Both the position numbers and the translations under genes were made by a program. DNA of 64,000 bases from Nocardia higoensis (GTDB lineage: Bacteria > Actinomycetota > Actinomycetes > Mycobacteriales > Mycobacteriaceae). This document shows, piece after piece, positions 19,456-28,528 of this stretch (positions within the stretch are counted from its first letter, which is position 1; each line of letters starts with the position of its first letter). Below the pieces are notes generated by a model. It ran no database searches, was not told the DNA's origin, and saw only the letters and a program-made list of their open reading frames with translations. Where the stretch lies: positions 2,604,001-2,668,000 of the forward strand of contig NZ_JADLQN010000001.1 of assembly GCF_015477835.1 (NCBI RefSeq), written 5' to 3'.

Positions 19456-20082
19456 TCAACGGAGCAGCGTCGTGACCTCGCTGTCGTCCAACTGATGGAA
19501 GTCGATATACGCGCCGCCGACCCCGCCGAGTTCGACCGGAACCCACGGGCAGACCACCTCGTCGGCTTCCCCGGACACCCAGGCGTGCGCCTCCACCGAC
19601 GCGATCGGGACCGCGACCACCAGGCGGGCGGGCGCGTGCGAGCGCACCACTCGGCAGGCCGCCACCATGGTGGCACCGGTGGCCATGCCGTCGTCCACCA
19701 CGATCACCGTGCGGCCGGTCATCGGCAGCGGGTCGCGGTCGCCGCGCAGGGCGTGCACGCGGCGGGCCAGTTCGGCCTGTTCTGCGCGCTCGACCTCGGC
19801 CAACTGGTCGGGGCGCACGCCGAGTCTGCGGATCACGTCGTCGTTGAGGACCCGGACCCCGCCTTCGCCGAGGGCGCCCATCGCGAGTTCCGGATGCCAC
19901 GGCACGCCCAGCTTGCGGACCAACAGGATGTCGAGATCACCGCCGAGGGCGCGGTGCACCTCGGCCGCCACCGGCACGCCGCCCCGGGGCAGACCGAGCA
20001 CGAGCGGCTCCGTCGCACGCAGGTGGGTCAGTTCCGCGCCCAGCGCGCGACCGGCGGCGACCCGATCGGCGTAGTGGTTCAT
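19456..20082 (-). CDS. Phosphoribosyltransferase-domain protein
   Basis: 208 aa, type I phosphoribosyltransferase fold. The PRPP-binding loop is VIVVDDGMATGATM (two acidic residues then the phosphate loop), with LGLPRGGVPVAAEV as the N-terminal PRT signature and ELAMGALGEGG in the hood. Such stand-alone actinobacterial PRTases are usually annotated as putative purine or general phosphoribosyltransferases; the base substrate is unknown. It starts 13 bp after the stop of the nitrilase-like gene and is probably in its operon. Confidence 0.83.
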   Translation of the reverse strand: MNHYADRVAAGRALGAELTHLRATEPLVLGLPRGGVPVAAEVHRALGGDLDILLVRKLGVPWHPELAMGALGEGGVRVLNDDVIRRLGVRPDQLAEVERAEQAELARRVHALRGDRDPLPMTGRTVIVVDDGMATGATMVAACRVVRSHAPARLVVAVPIASVEAHAWVSGEADEVVCPWVPVELGGVGGAYIDFHQLDDSEVTTLLR

Positions 20083-20095
20083 CTCCCTTCGAACG

Positions 20096-20947
20096 CTACT
20101 CCTGCGGGCGGGGCTCGGTGATCACGAATCGGCGCAACGCGAGGCTGGGGTTGTGGGTGCGCACCGCATCGAGGTGGTCGAGTTCGGCGGTCGCGGTGAG
20201 CACGCCGGGCTCGGCGCCCAGTTCGGCCAGGACCGCGCCCGCCGGATCGATGATCATGGAGGCGCCGGAACCGAGGGGTTCGGCCTGGTCGGCGGCGGCG
20301 AGGTAGACGGTGTTCTCGATCGCCCGGGCGCGCAGCAGGGTGGTCCACTGATCGACCTTGCCCGGTCCGGGAATCCACTGCGCGGGGACCGCGATCACCT
20401 GCGCTCCGGCCGCGGCGAGTCGCCGGAAACCCTCGGGGAAGCGCAGGTCGAAGCAGGTCTGCAGGCCGATGGTCACCCCGTCGGCGAGGAAGGTGACCGG
20501 TTCGGTGAGCGGCCCCGGCTCGACGACATCGGACTCCTTGTGGCCGAAGGCGTCGTAGAGGTGCACTTTGCGATAGACCGCGACCCGCTCACCGCCGGGA
20601 TCGACGGCCACCAGGGTGTTGCGGATACGGGTGTCACCGCCGGTCTCGATCATGCCCGCCACCAGGAAGACACCGGCCGCACGCGCCAGTTCGGCCAGGC
20701 CGGTCGCGAACTGGCCGTCCAGCGGTTGTGCCACCGGCACCACCCGTCGGTCGAGCCTGCGCACCGCGTGCATCGCGTACTCCGGGGCGATCACCACGCG
20801 CGCCCCGCGCCCGGCGGCCGCGCGGACCTGCTCACCGAGGGCTGTCAGGTTCGCCTGCGGGTCGGTGCTCGGAGTGAACTGGACCACGCCGAGGGTCACC
20901 GCGGGGGCGCGCAGCCCCTGTTCGGAGGCCTGGTGCTGGAGTCGCAT
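20096..20947 (-). CDS. Carbon-nitrogen hydrolase (nitrilase superfamily, Nit-like)
   Basis: 283 aa with the complete Glu-Lys-Cys triad of the nitrilase superfamily: Glu in IAPEYAMH, Lys in YRKVHLYD and Cys in LQTCFDLRFPE. The spacing and the CFDLRFPE wording fit the amidase branch (Nit1/Nit2, omega-amidase or deaminated-glutathione amidase-like). The ATG at 20947 is chosen because family homology begins just after it and a TACGGT -10 element sits 7 bp upstream; a longer frame to 21010 has none. The gene is divergent from the DEAD-box helicase gene with 62 bp between starts. Confidence 0.85.
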   Translation of the reverse strand: MRLQHQASEQGLRAPAVTLGVVQFTPSTDPQANLTALGEQVRAAAGRGARVVIAPEYAMHAVRRLDRRVVPVAQPLDGQFATGLAELARAAGVFLVAGMIETGGDTRIRNTLVAVDPGGERVAVYRKVHLYDAFGHKESDVVEPGPLTEPVTFLADGVTIGLQTCFDLRFPEGFRRLAAAGAQVIAVPAQWIPGPGKVDQWTTLLRARAIENTVYLAAADQAEPLGSGASMIIDPAGAVLAELGAEPGVLTATAELDHLDAVRTHNPSLALRRFVITEPRPQE

Positions 20948-20960
20948 ACGTCTCACCGTA
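20948..20960 (-). promoter_or_regulatory. Putative leaderless promoter (-10 TACGGT, 7 bp before ATG, minus strand)
   Basis: Read on the minus strand, TACGGT is followed by GAGACGT and then the ATG at 20947. There is no ribosome-binding site before this ATG. Confidence 0.45.
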
Positions 20961-21009
20961 TTGGCCCGGTGACCGGGGAGGCCACCGGCAGGCAGTAAAC
21001 TCCTGGTCA

Positions 21010-22836
21010 ATGAGTACTAATCAGGTCGACAGCGTTCCTGGCGACGACGACAGGGACACGGGCGGAACCGAAGCCGGTTCCGACCCGGCCGGCCCGTCCT
21101 TCGCCGACTTGGGCATCGACGACCGCATCCTGCGGGCAATCGCCGATGTCGGTTACGAATCTCCCTCCCCCATCCAGGCGGCGACCATCCCACCGCTGCT
21201 GGCGGGCGCCGATGTGGTCGGTCTCGCGCAGACCGGCACCGGCAAGACGGCCGCCTTCGCCATCCCGATCCTGATGGGTCTGGAAACATCCGGCAAAGCG
21301 CCGCGCGCCCTCGTGCTCGCCCCCACCAGGGAGCTGGCCATCCAGGTCGCCGAGGCCTTCGGCCGTTACTCCACCCACATCCCCGGACTGCACGTGCTGC
21401 CCATCTACGGCGGGCAGAGCTACGGCGTGCAGCTGTCGGGCCTGCGCCGTGGCGCGCACGTGGTCGTCGGCACCCCGGGCCGGGTGATCGATCACCTGGA
21501 GAAGGGCACGCTCGACCTGTCGCAGCTGCAGTACCTGGTGCTCGACGAGGCCGACGAGATGCTCAAGATGGGCTTCCAGGAGGATGTCGAGCGGATCCTC
21601 GCCGACACCCCGCGGGACAAGCAGGTCGCGTTGTTCTCGGCGACCATGCCCTCGGCGATCCGTAAGATCTCCAAGCAGTACCTGCGCGAGCCGGTCGAGA
21701 TCACCGTCAAGGCCAAGACCCAGACCGCGACCAACATCACCCAGCGGTGGGTGCAGGTCTCCCATCAGCGCAAGCTGGACGCGCTGACCCGGGTGCTCGA
21801 GGTCGAGCCGTTCGAGGCGATGATCATCTTCGTCCGCACCAAGCAGGGCACCGAAGAACTCGCCGAGAAGCTGCGCGCCCGCGGCTTCTCCGCCGCCGCC
21901 ATCAACGGCGACATCGCTCAGAACCAGCGCGAGCGCACCATCGGCCAGCTCAAGTCCGGCACGCTGGACATCCTGGTGGCCACCGACGTCGCCGCGCGCG
22001 GCCTGGACGTGGACCGTATCTCGCACGTCGTCAACTACGACATCCCGCACGACACCGAGTCCTACGTGCACCGCATCGGCCGCACCGGCCGCGCCGGGCG
22101 CAGCGGCAAGGCGCTGCTGTTCGTCGCGCCGCGCGAACGCCATCTGCTCAAGGCCATCGAGCGCGCCACCCGGCATCCGCTCGAGGAGATGCAGCTGCCC
22201 AGCGTCGAGGACGTCAACGCGCAGCGGGTCGCCAAGTTCGGCGACACCATCACCGAGAATCTCGCCTCGTCGAACCTGCCGCTGTTCCGCAAGCTCATCG
22301 AGGACTACGAGCGCGAGCACAACATCCCGCTGGTCGACATCGCGGCCGCGCTGGCGATCGGTTCCTACGACGGCGACAACTTCTTCATGGAGCCGGAGCC
22401 GGAACCGGAACGCCGCGAACGTGTTCCGCGTGAACGCCCGGACCGCCGCTTCGACGAGGAGCGCGGGCCGGGTGGCGGCTCGCATCACCGGGCGACCGGT
22501 ACCGAGCTGGCCACCTACCGGATCAGCGTGGGCAAGCGGCACCGGGTGGTGCCGGGCGCGATCGTCGGCGCCATCGCCAACGAAGGCGGTCTGCGCCGCA
22601 GCGACTTCGGCCACATCAGCATCCGGCCCGACCACAGCCTGGTCGAGCTGCCCGCACAGCTGCCCGCCGAGACGCTGGAAGCTTTGCGGCGCACCAGGAT
22701 CAGCGGCGTGCTGATCCAGCTGCAGCTCGACTCCGGTCCGCCGTCGCACCGCGCGGCTCCGTCGTTCAGCAGCCGGGGTCCGCGCCGCGAGCGCGACACC
22801 GGCAAACGCCAGGAACGCCGCAAGCCGCGATCCTGA
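21010..22836 (+). CDS. deaD: DEAD-box ATP-dependent RNA helicase
   Basis: 608 aa. All SF2 motifs are present: AQTGTGKT (I), PTRELAIQ (Ia), TPGR (Ib), DEAD (II), SAT (III), FVRTKQGTEELA (IV), TDVAARGLDV (V) and HRIGRTGRAG (VI). A charged Glu/Arg linker leads to a C-terminal DbpA/CsdA-type RNA-binding domain (TYRISVGKRHRVVPGAIVGAI, residues about 498-580) and a basic tail. It should unwind structured RNA in ribosome assembly or cold-shock mRNA handling. The ATG at 21010 lies 8 bp after TAAACT, a possible -10 element, and lacks a ribosome-binding site. Confidence 0.93.
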   Translation: MSTNQVDSVPGDDDRDTGGTEAGSDPAGPSFADLGIDDRILRAIADVGYESPSPIQAATIPPLLAGADVVGLAQTGTGKTAAFAIPILMGLETSGKAPRALVLAPTRELAIQVAEAFGRYSTHIPGLHVLPIYGGQSYGVQLSGLRRGAHVVVGTPGRVIDHLEKGTLDLSQLQYLVLDEADEMLKMGFQEDVERILADTPRDKQVALFSATMPSAIRKISKQYLREPVEITVKAKTQTATNITQRWVQVSHQRKLDALTRVLEVEPFEAMIIFVRTKQGTEELAEKLRARGFSAAAINGDIAQNQRERTIGQLKSGTLDILVATDVAARGLDVDRISHVVNYDIPHDTESYVHRIGRTGRAGRSGKALLFVAPRERHLLKAIERATRHPLEEMQLPSVEDVNAQRVAKFGDTITENLASSNLPLFRKLIEDYEREHNIPLVDIAAALAIGSYDGDNFFMEPEPEPERRERVPRERPDRRFDEERGPGGGSHHRATGTELATYRISVGKRHRVVPGAIVGAIANEGGLRRSDFGHISIRPDHSLVELPAQLPAETLEALRRTRISGVLIQLQLDSGPPSHRAAPSFSSRGPRRERDTGKRQERRKPRS

Positions 22837-22881
22837 CCCGGGGTCCACCGAGGTCAGACGCACTGGCTTACAGTGTTGCCG

Positions 22882-22906
22882 ACCGGCGCGCATCGGGCGC
22901 GCCGGT
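22882..22906 (+). terminator. GC-rich hairpin after the helicase gene
   Basis: A perfect 10-bp stem (22882-22891 with 22897-22906) and a 5-nt loop 45 bp after the helicase stop. There is no T-run, so termination is only possible, not clear. Confidence 0.4.
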
Positions 22907-22949
22907 TGCTGGTGTCCCGGCTGGCGGCCGTCGAACGGGAGGCGCGCGT

Positions 22950-25900
22950 TTGTTCGTGTTCGGTGATCGTGTAGTGGCGACCGCCGCCGATCTGGTGCGG
23001 GCCGCGCGCTGCGAGTTCGCGGTGCTGCGTGCCCTCGACGCCGAACTCGGCATGGTGGACACCGCGCCCGACTGCACCGCTTCGCCGGACTTCACCACTC
23101 CCGTCGGCTCCTACGCGCCCGGCGGCGACCGGCTGCACGCGCGCATGCGCGCGGTATACGGATCCTCGATCGCCGAGATCTCCGCACCCGACCGGCTTTC
23201 CGCGTTCGGCGCCGATGCGTCCGGGGCCGATGCCCTGCGCGCGGCGCACACCGCGACTGTCGACGCGCTCAGCGGCGGAGCGCGGGTCGTGCGGAACGCG
23301 ACGGTCCTGAGCGACCGATTCGCCGCGCGCTGTGACTATCTCGTACGCGTGGAGCATGGCGGTCACACCCTGCACGGGACCGCCGCCTCGCCCGCGACTC
23401 GGCTCGACACCGTGCTCGAACTGGCCGCCTGCGCGCAGATTCTCACCGCCTCGGGCGCGGTCGGGGTGCCGCCGACGCTCGTATTGCACTGCGGTCCCGT
23501 GGTTTCCGAGCATCCGCTGGACGCGGCGGCTGCGGTGTACCGGGCCGGGCGAGAGCGGACCGGTGAGATTTTCGAGGAGAAGCTCGACGAGCTGCTGCCT
23601 GTGCAGTGGGGCGATCCGCGCTATCTGGCCTGCGGGCGCTGCGCGGTGTGCCTGCCCGAACTGACCGCCGCCCGGGATCTGCTGCTGGTGGCGGGTATGC
23701 CGGGCACGGCACGGGCGCGGCTGCGCGACGCCGGGGTGCACACCGTCGATCGGCTCGCCGTCACCGACGACGAGATACCCGGCCTGTCCGTGCGCACGGT
23801 GGCCGCTCTGCGCGGACAAGCCGATCTGCAATTGCGCACCGAGGCGTCCGGCGTGCCCGCCCATGCCCTGCTCGACCCGGCCGCACTGTCCGCCCTGCCC
23901 GAGGCACATCCCGACGATCTCGCGCTGACCCTGGAATCGGCACCGGACGGCCGCGCCGGGCACTGGCGCCTCGGGAACCGCACCGGCACCCTGCTGAGCC
24001 TGCCCGCGGGCCCTGGTTCGGTCACCGAGGTCCTCGTCCACTCCGCCGCGCATCTGGGCTCCCATCCCGGCGCACACCTCTACCACTACACCGGCGACGT
24101 GCGAGCGGCGTTGCTGGCCGGGGGCGACGGTCCCGGCGACGAGGAGGCCCTCGACGACCTGCTGCACGCGGGTCTGCTCGTCGACCTCTATCCCGTCGTC
24201 CGCAATGCCGTCCTCATCGGCGTGGCATCCTATGGTCTCGATCGGCTCCGTCCCTTGATCCCCGGCGCACCGTCGGACGACGTGATGCTGGTGCTGCTGA
24301 GCGACTGGCTGCGCGGCCTCGGCGACGCCGCGCGGTGGCGCGAATCGTCGACGTCGGTGGCCGCGCAGACGCGCCCCGGCAGCGCGGCACGGCCTCGAGG
24401 AGCAGCCGTGGACTCCGACTGGGCGGACGCAGACCCCGCGACGGAGGACCCGTCCCCGCCCCCCTCGTCGGTCGAAGCGGCGTTGTGGGAATACGCTGCC
24501 GGACAAGGTGATTCGCGGCACCCGGCGGCGGTGATGGCGGCGGTGGCCGGGTATCGGCGCCGGGAACGGCGCGCATGGAGTTGGGCGCACACCGATCGGC
24601 TGACCCATCCGGTGCGGGACTGGGCGGACGCCCCGGGTGTGCTCATCGCCGACCGCTGCACCGTGGACACCAAGTGGCATCGCAGCCCCGACGGCGCGAC
24701 CATGCGGCGGTTCCTGACCTTGACCGGGCGCATCGGTTCGGGCGGGGGGCTGCGGCCCGGGCCGACGAGCACAGCCGCGCCCGCCGCGCTGCCGCCGGGC
24801 ACTCGGGTGCACACGTTCTACGACCGAGTCGGCGCGTTCGGGCGTCGCACCACCGGGACCGCCGTCGTGCTCGGCTGCGCGGTGGACGCCGACTTCGACG
24901 ACGCGGTACGGCTGGAGGAGATCCAGCCCGAGGACCGGGTACCCCACGACGACCTGCCGATCGCCATCGCGCCGGGGGTGCCGCGCTGGGATGCCCGCGC
25001 CGAGGCAGCGGTCGAAGCCACGGCGCAGCGGTTGCTGATGACGCTGCCCGAGCTGCCCACGGGCGCGTTCTTCGACATTCTGGGCAGGCGGACGCCCCGG
25101 CTGCACGGTGACGCGTTGCCGCCGGTGCACGGGGACCACATCACCGCGCTCACCGCGGCGGTCTCCGGCCTCGACGATTCCTATCTGGTGGTCCAGGGCC
25201 CGTCGGGGACCGGCAAGACCGAGGTCACGGCTCAGGTGGTGGCGCAGCTGGTGACCGGGCGGCACTGGCGGATCGGCATCGTCGCGCACAGCCGCCGCAC
25301 GGTGGAGAACCTGTTCGAGGCCATCGTCGCGGCCGGTGTGCTGCCCGAACTCGTCGCCGAATCCGAGGCCGAGGCCGTCGCGCCGGAGTGGGCGGTGATC
25401 GACCCGCAACGGTTCGCCCGGTTCCTCGATCACGCCGTCAACGGTTGTGTGATCGGCGGGCTCACCGAGGATTTCACCGATCCGGCGCGGGTGCCCGCGG
25501 GCAGTCTGGATCTGCTCGTGGTCGCCGACGCCGGCCGGTTCCCCCTGGCGGAGGTGGCGGAGGTGGCAGGTGGCGCGCGTTCGCTGCTGCTGGTCGGCGA
25601 CCCGCAGCCCGCCCTCGCGCGCGCCGCCCATCCCGCGCCGGTCGCGGCCTCGGTGCTCGGCTGGTTGCTCGACGGGCGTGACACGGTCCCCGCCGGACGC
25701 GGCTACTTCCTCGACCGCACGCGGCGGATGCATCCACGGGTGTGCGAGCCGCTGTCGCGGCTGTACTACGACGGCAGGCTGATCTCGGACGAAACCGTCA
25801 CCACGGCACGGCGACTCGATGGCACCGCGCCCGGTATCGAGACCGTGACGGTCTCGCATCACGGCGATTCGACCGAGTCCGTGGCCGAGGCGCGCGAGGT

Positions 25901-26300
25901 GGTACGCCAGGTGCGCGCTCTGCTCGGGCGCCCGTGGACCGAGGGCGGACAGACCCGGCGACTGCATCCGCACGATCTGTTCGTCATCGCGCCCTACGAG
26001 GCGCAGGTCGGGCGTATCCGAACCCTGTTGGCGCGGGCCAAGATCGAGGATGTGCTGGTGGGCACCGTCGACCGGTTCCGGGGCAGGGAGAGCGCGGTCG
26101 TGCTGATCTCGATGACCACGTCGTCGCCGCAGGACGCGCCGGACGGCATGGCGGCATTGTTCTCCCCCGGCCTGATCCGTGCGGCGGTCAGCCGGGCCAT
26201 GTGGAAGGCGATCGTCATCCGTTCGCCGCTGCTCACCACCTACCTGCCCGAGACTCCCGAAGAACTCGTCGAACCGGGACGATTCCTGCGACTCGGGTGA
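22950..26300 (+). CDS. TM0106-family RecB-like nuclease fused to an SF1 helicase domain
   Basis: 1116 aa. The N-terminal half matches the TM0106 RecB-like nuclease family: ATAADLVRAARCEFAVLRAL at the start, a core around DRFAARCDYLVRV, and a Cys-containing CGRCAVCLPE that could help hold a metal cluster. The C-terminal half is an SF1 (UPF1/Dna2-like) helicase with Walker A GPSGTGKT near residue 752, TVDRFRGRESAVVLISM and AVSRAMWKAIVI. Motif II, normally DEAGQ, reads ADAGR (codons 25524-25538), so the Mg-binding Asp is replaced. The TTG start has GGGAGG 8 bp upstream. Probable DNA-processing protein; ATPase activity uncertain. Confidence 0.85.
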   Translation: MFVFGDRVVATAADLVRAARCEFAVLRALDAELGMVDTAPDCTASPDFTTPVGSYAPGGDRLHARMRAVYGSSIAEISAPDRLSAFGADASGADALRAAHTATVDALSGGARVVRNATVLSDRFAARCDYLVRVEHGGHTLHGTAASPATRLDTVLELAACAQILTASGAVGVPPTLVLHCGPVVSEHPLDAAAAVYRAGRERTGEIFEEKLDELLPVQWGDPRYLACGRCAVCLPELTAARDLLLVAGMPGTARARLRDAGVHTVDRLAVTDDEIPGLSVRTVAALRGQADLQLRTEASGVPAHALLDPAALSALPEAHPDDLALTLESAPDGRAGHWRLGNRTGTLLSLPAGPGSVTEVLVHSAAHLGSHPGAHLYHYTGDVRAALLAGGDGPGDEEALDDLLHAGLLVDLYPVVRNAVLIGVASYGLDRLRPLIPGAPSDDVMLVLLSDWLRGLGDAARWRESSTSVAAQTRPGSAARPRGAAVDSDWADADPATEDPSPPPSSVEAALWEYAAGQGDSRHPAAVMAAVAGYRRRERRAWSWAHTDRLTHPVRDWADAPGVLIADRCTVDTKWHRSPDGATMRRFLTLTGRIGSGGGLRPGPTSTAAPAALPPGTRVHTFYDRVGAFGRRTTGTAVVLGCAVDADFDDAVRLEEIQPEDRVPHDDLPIAIAPGVPRWDARAEAAVEATAQRLLMTLPELPTGAFFDILGRRTPRLHGDALPPVHGDHITALTAAVSGLDDSYLVVQGPSGTGKTEVTAQVVAQLVTGRHWRIGIVAHSRRTVENLFEAIVAAGVLPELVAESEAEAVAPEWAVIDPQRFARFLDHAVNGCVIGGLTEDFTDPARVPAGSLDLLVVADAGRFPLAEVAEVAGGARSLLLVGDPQPALARAAHPAPVAASVLGWLLDGRDTVPAGRGYFLDRTRRMHPRVCEPLSRLYYDGRLISDETVTTARRLDGTAPGIETVTVSHHGDSTESVAEAREVVRQVRALLGRPWTEGGQTRRLHPHDLFVIAPYEAQVGRIRTLLARAKIEDVLVGTVDRFRGRESAVVLISMTTSSPQDAPDGMAALFSPGLIRAAVSRAMWKAIVIRSPLLTTYLPETPEELVEPGRFLRLG

Positions 26301-26400
26301 CTCCCGGGTCGGTGGAACTTCCGCAAGCCGTCGCCGCGGTGAACGTGGCCTGTACCCGCGTGCCTGCCGGGGCGTAGGTGAGCGGGCGCGCGGTGGCGCC

Positions 26401-27588
26401 TCAGCCGAAGTTCTTGCCCTCGCCGCGGTAGGTCGGCACCGTGGTGCGGGAGCCGTCCGGTTCGACCAAGTGCACCGCGTCGAAGCGCTCGCAGAGTTCG
26501 CCCGCCTTCGCGTGCCGGAACCACACGCGATCGCCCAGGCGCAGGGACCGCGCACCCGACAGCGGCGTCTGGACTTCTCCCGCGCCCTCGGTGCCGAGCA
26601 GGCGGAGCCCCTCGGGCCACACCGGCTTCGGCACCCGGGACACACCCGCCGGACCGGAGGCGATGTAGCCGCCCGCGAAGACGGTGGCGATGCCGGGGGC
26701 GGGCCTGCGCAGCACGGGGGTGGCGAAGAACAGCGCCGGTCGCGGGGTGAAAGCGCGATAGTGGTCGAACAGGGTCGGTACATAGAGGCCGGATCCCGCG
26801 GTGACCTCGGTGACCTGCGGGTCGGCGGTGCTCACCTCGAGCGATCCGGTGCCGCCGCTGTTGACGATGCGCAGCGGGCCGGTCACCGAGCGCACCGCGT
26901 CGAGCACGGCGGCGCGACGGCGGCCGATCTCGGCGGCGGAGAGCTTCTTGACCAGACGCACGGCCGGATTGCTGTCGGGCAGCCCGGCGATCTGCGCCTC
27001 GTAGGTCATCACGCCGACGACCTCGAACCCGGCGGCGCGGGCGGCGCGCGCCAGTTCGGCGGCCTGCTCCGGGGTGCGCAGTGGGGAACGGCGCACGCCC
27101 AGGTGCACCGGCCCCAGGCGCAGGGAGGCGTCCACGTCAAGGCACACCTGGGGACGGACCTTGTCGGTGCCGAGTGCGGCGCGGGTCAGCTCGAGCTGAG
27201 CGATGTCGTCGATCATCAGGGTGATCGCCGACGACATCGTCTCGTCGGCGGCCAGTTCGGCCAGCGCGGCCCGATCGACGGTGGGATAGCCGAGCAGGAT
27301 GTCGCGGGCGCCGAGGCGAGCCAGCCACAGCGCTTCGCGCAACGAATAGGACATGATGCCGGCGAACCCGGCGGCGGCGGTGAGGCCGGAGCCGAGCACC
27401 GTCTCCAGCACGGCACGGCAGCGCACGGATTTCGAGGCGACCCGAATCGGCGTGCCCGCGGCGCGGCGCACCAAGTCCACGGCGTTCGCGCGCAGGGCGG
27501 TGAGATCCAGCGCAGCCAGCGGCGGATCGAGGTCGGCGGTGGCCGCGTGCAGACCGGGAATCGGCGAGGTCTCACTCACCCCACCCAC
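26401..27588 (-). CDS. PLP fold-III enzyme (D-threonine aldolase / amino-acid deaminase-like)
   Basis: 395 aa with the alanine-racemase-type N-terminal TIM barrel. The PLP lysine is in IRVASKSVR; IVNSGGTGS fits the phosphate-binding loop, and a C-terminal beta-domain has the conserved RHAKAGELCERF. This architecture is shared by D-threonine aldolases and D-amino-acid dehydratases, which split or deaminate beta-hydroxy D-amino acids using PLP and a divalent metal. Two GTG starts are possible (27588 and 27579). A 16-bp palindrome lies 13 bp upstream of the first, so expression is probably repressor-controlled. Confidence 0.82.
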   Translation of the reverse strand: MGGVSETSPIPGLHAATADLDPPLAALDLTALRANAVDLVRRAAGTPIRVASKSVRCRAVLETVLGSGLTAAAGFAGIMSYSLREALWLARLGARDILLGYPTVDRAALAELAADETMSSAITLMIDDIAQLELTRAALGTDKVRPQVCLDVDASLRLGPVHLGVRRSPLRTPEQAAELARAARAAGFEVVGVMTYEAQIAGLPDSNPAVRLVKKLSAAEIGRRRAAVLDAVRSVTGPLRIVNSGGTGSLEVSTADPQVTEVTAGSGLYVPTLFDHYRAFTPRPALFFATPVLRRPAPGIATVFAGGYIASGPAGVSRVPKPVWPEGLRLLGTEGAGEVQTPLSGARSLRLGDRVWFRHAKAGELCERFDAVHLVEPDGSRTTVPTYRGEGKNFG

Positions 27589-27596
27589 TCAACCAC

Positions 27597-27619
27597 CTAG
27601 CTGGACAAACGTCCAGTAG
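27597..27619. promoter_or_regulatory. Palindromic operator candidate upstream of the PLP enzyme
   Basis: CTGGAC-AAAC-GTCCAG (27601-27616) is a perfect 6-4-6 inverted repeat, extended outward by CTA/TAG with one offset base. It sits directly upstream of the start of the gene at 26401-27588. The form suits a TetR-type dimer site. Confidence 0.55.
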
Positions 27620-27632
27620 TGCGGATGCGAGT

Positions 27633-28091
27633 TCAGGCGTCGACCGCGCGGGCGGTCAGGCCACTGACCAGATCATCGAGCACGACCAGCGTCGTCTCGT
27701 CGTCGCAGCACGCCAGCCAGCGCAGCACGGTGCCCTGCAGCATCGACACGCAATACGCGGCGATCGCGTCGACCGGTTCGAGCCACTGGGTGTTCGAACG
27801 CTGCGCGCACAGTTCCAGGAAGAAGGCTATCTCGGCATCCATCTGCTGGAACGTCATCGCGGTGATCGGGTCGGCCACACATTCGGAACTGGATTCCCAG
27901 CGCTCCCTGATGGTGCGCACGGCCGACTCGTAGGCTCTGATCTGCTTGTAGGGGGTGGCCTTGATCAGCGGCCAGTAGGCGGTGATGCCGGCGTGCAGCA
28001 ACACTCGCAACGCTCGAACTCCGCCGTGATCGAGCGAGGCTGCTGCCGTTTCGACTGCCTCGCAGACGGTCGGCCGCAACCGGCTTTCCAC
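27633..28091 (-). CDS. TetR-like ligand-binding domain protein lacking the HTH domain
   Basis: 152 aa. The sequence (ALRVLLHAGITAYWPLI, YESAVRTIRERW, MLQGTVLRWLACCDDETT) reads like helices 4-9 of a TetR regulator, the ligand-binding and dimer part, with no N-terminal helix-turn-helix. The GTG at 28091 has GGAGAA 6 bp upstream. I translated the region above it on the minus strand in all frames and found no HTH, so this is either a deliberately short protein or a decayed regulator. It lies 45 bp upstream of the PLP enzyme on the same strand. Confidence 0.65.
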   Translation of the reverse strand: MESRLRPTVCEAVETAAASLDHGGVRALRVLLHAGITAYWPLIKATPYKQIRAYESAVRTIRERWESSSECVADPITAMTFQQMDAEIAFFLELCAQRSNTQWLEPVDAIAAYCVSMLQGTVLRWLACCDDETTLVVLDDLVSGLTARAVDA

Positions 28092-28259
28092 AATTTCTCC
28101 ACGTGCGCTCAACGACGACTCCCTTGGCGAAAGACATCACGCCCCTGCACGGCGCGAATCGCTGAACTCGGCGGACAGTCAGGCTTCCACCGGACCGCCC
28201 GGTCCAACGTTCATCAATGGTAGAGGGTTTCCATGATTTGAGAACGGGTACAGCACTAT

Positions 28260-28272
28260 TTTCAGACTGAAA
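28260..28272. promoter_or_regulatory. Perfect 6-1-6 palindrome
   Basis: TTTCAG-A-CTGAAA in an AT-rich stretch between divergent genes. Possible operator; the binding protein is unknown. Confidence 0.45.
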
Positions 28273-28378
28273 GATTGTTTTGTTATCCGACCGGGACTGC
28301 ACCGCAACGTTGCGTTGCTTGCCTGATCGCCGAACCCGCGCTCCGGACCCTCGTTACCCGGTTCCCACCTGGTGCGGA

Positions 28379-28397
28379 TGCGGTTAGGCTTACCTGC
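28379..28397. promoter_or_regulatory. IdeR/DtxR-like iron box
   Basis: The 19-mer matches the mycobacterial IdeR consensus (TTAGGTTAGGCTAACCTAA) at 14 of 19 positions by hand alignment, including the unbroken central GGTTAGGCT and the ACCT arm. It lies about 145 bp upstream of the phosphatase gene start. Confidence 0.4.
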
Positions 28398-28528
28398 CCG
28401 ATACCGCACCTTGGTCCAGGGTACGGATCCCGCACCGCCGCGCTACCCCCTTGTGGCCGAACACACAGTGGAAACGGGTGTAGCGGACAGCGCGGCCCAC
28501 TCGCAGCCCACCGCCATCGGGCCGCCGA

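Noticed and set aside
22854..26783. 1309-codon minus-strand open frame
   Set aside because: Lies entirely opposite the nuclease/helicase gene, has shadow composition and no motifs.
28113..28302. Possible frameshifted HTH for the TetR-like protein
   Set aside because: Minus-strand translations in all frames show no TetR-type HTH pattern.
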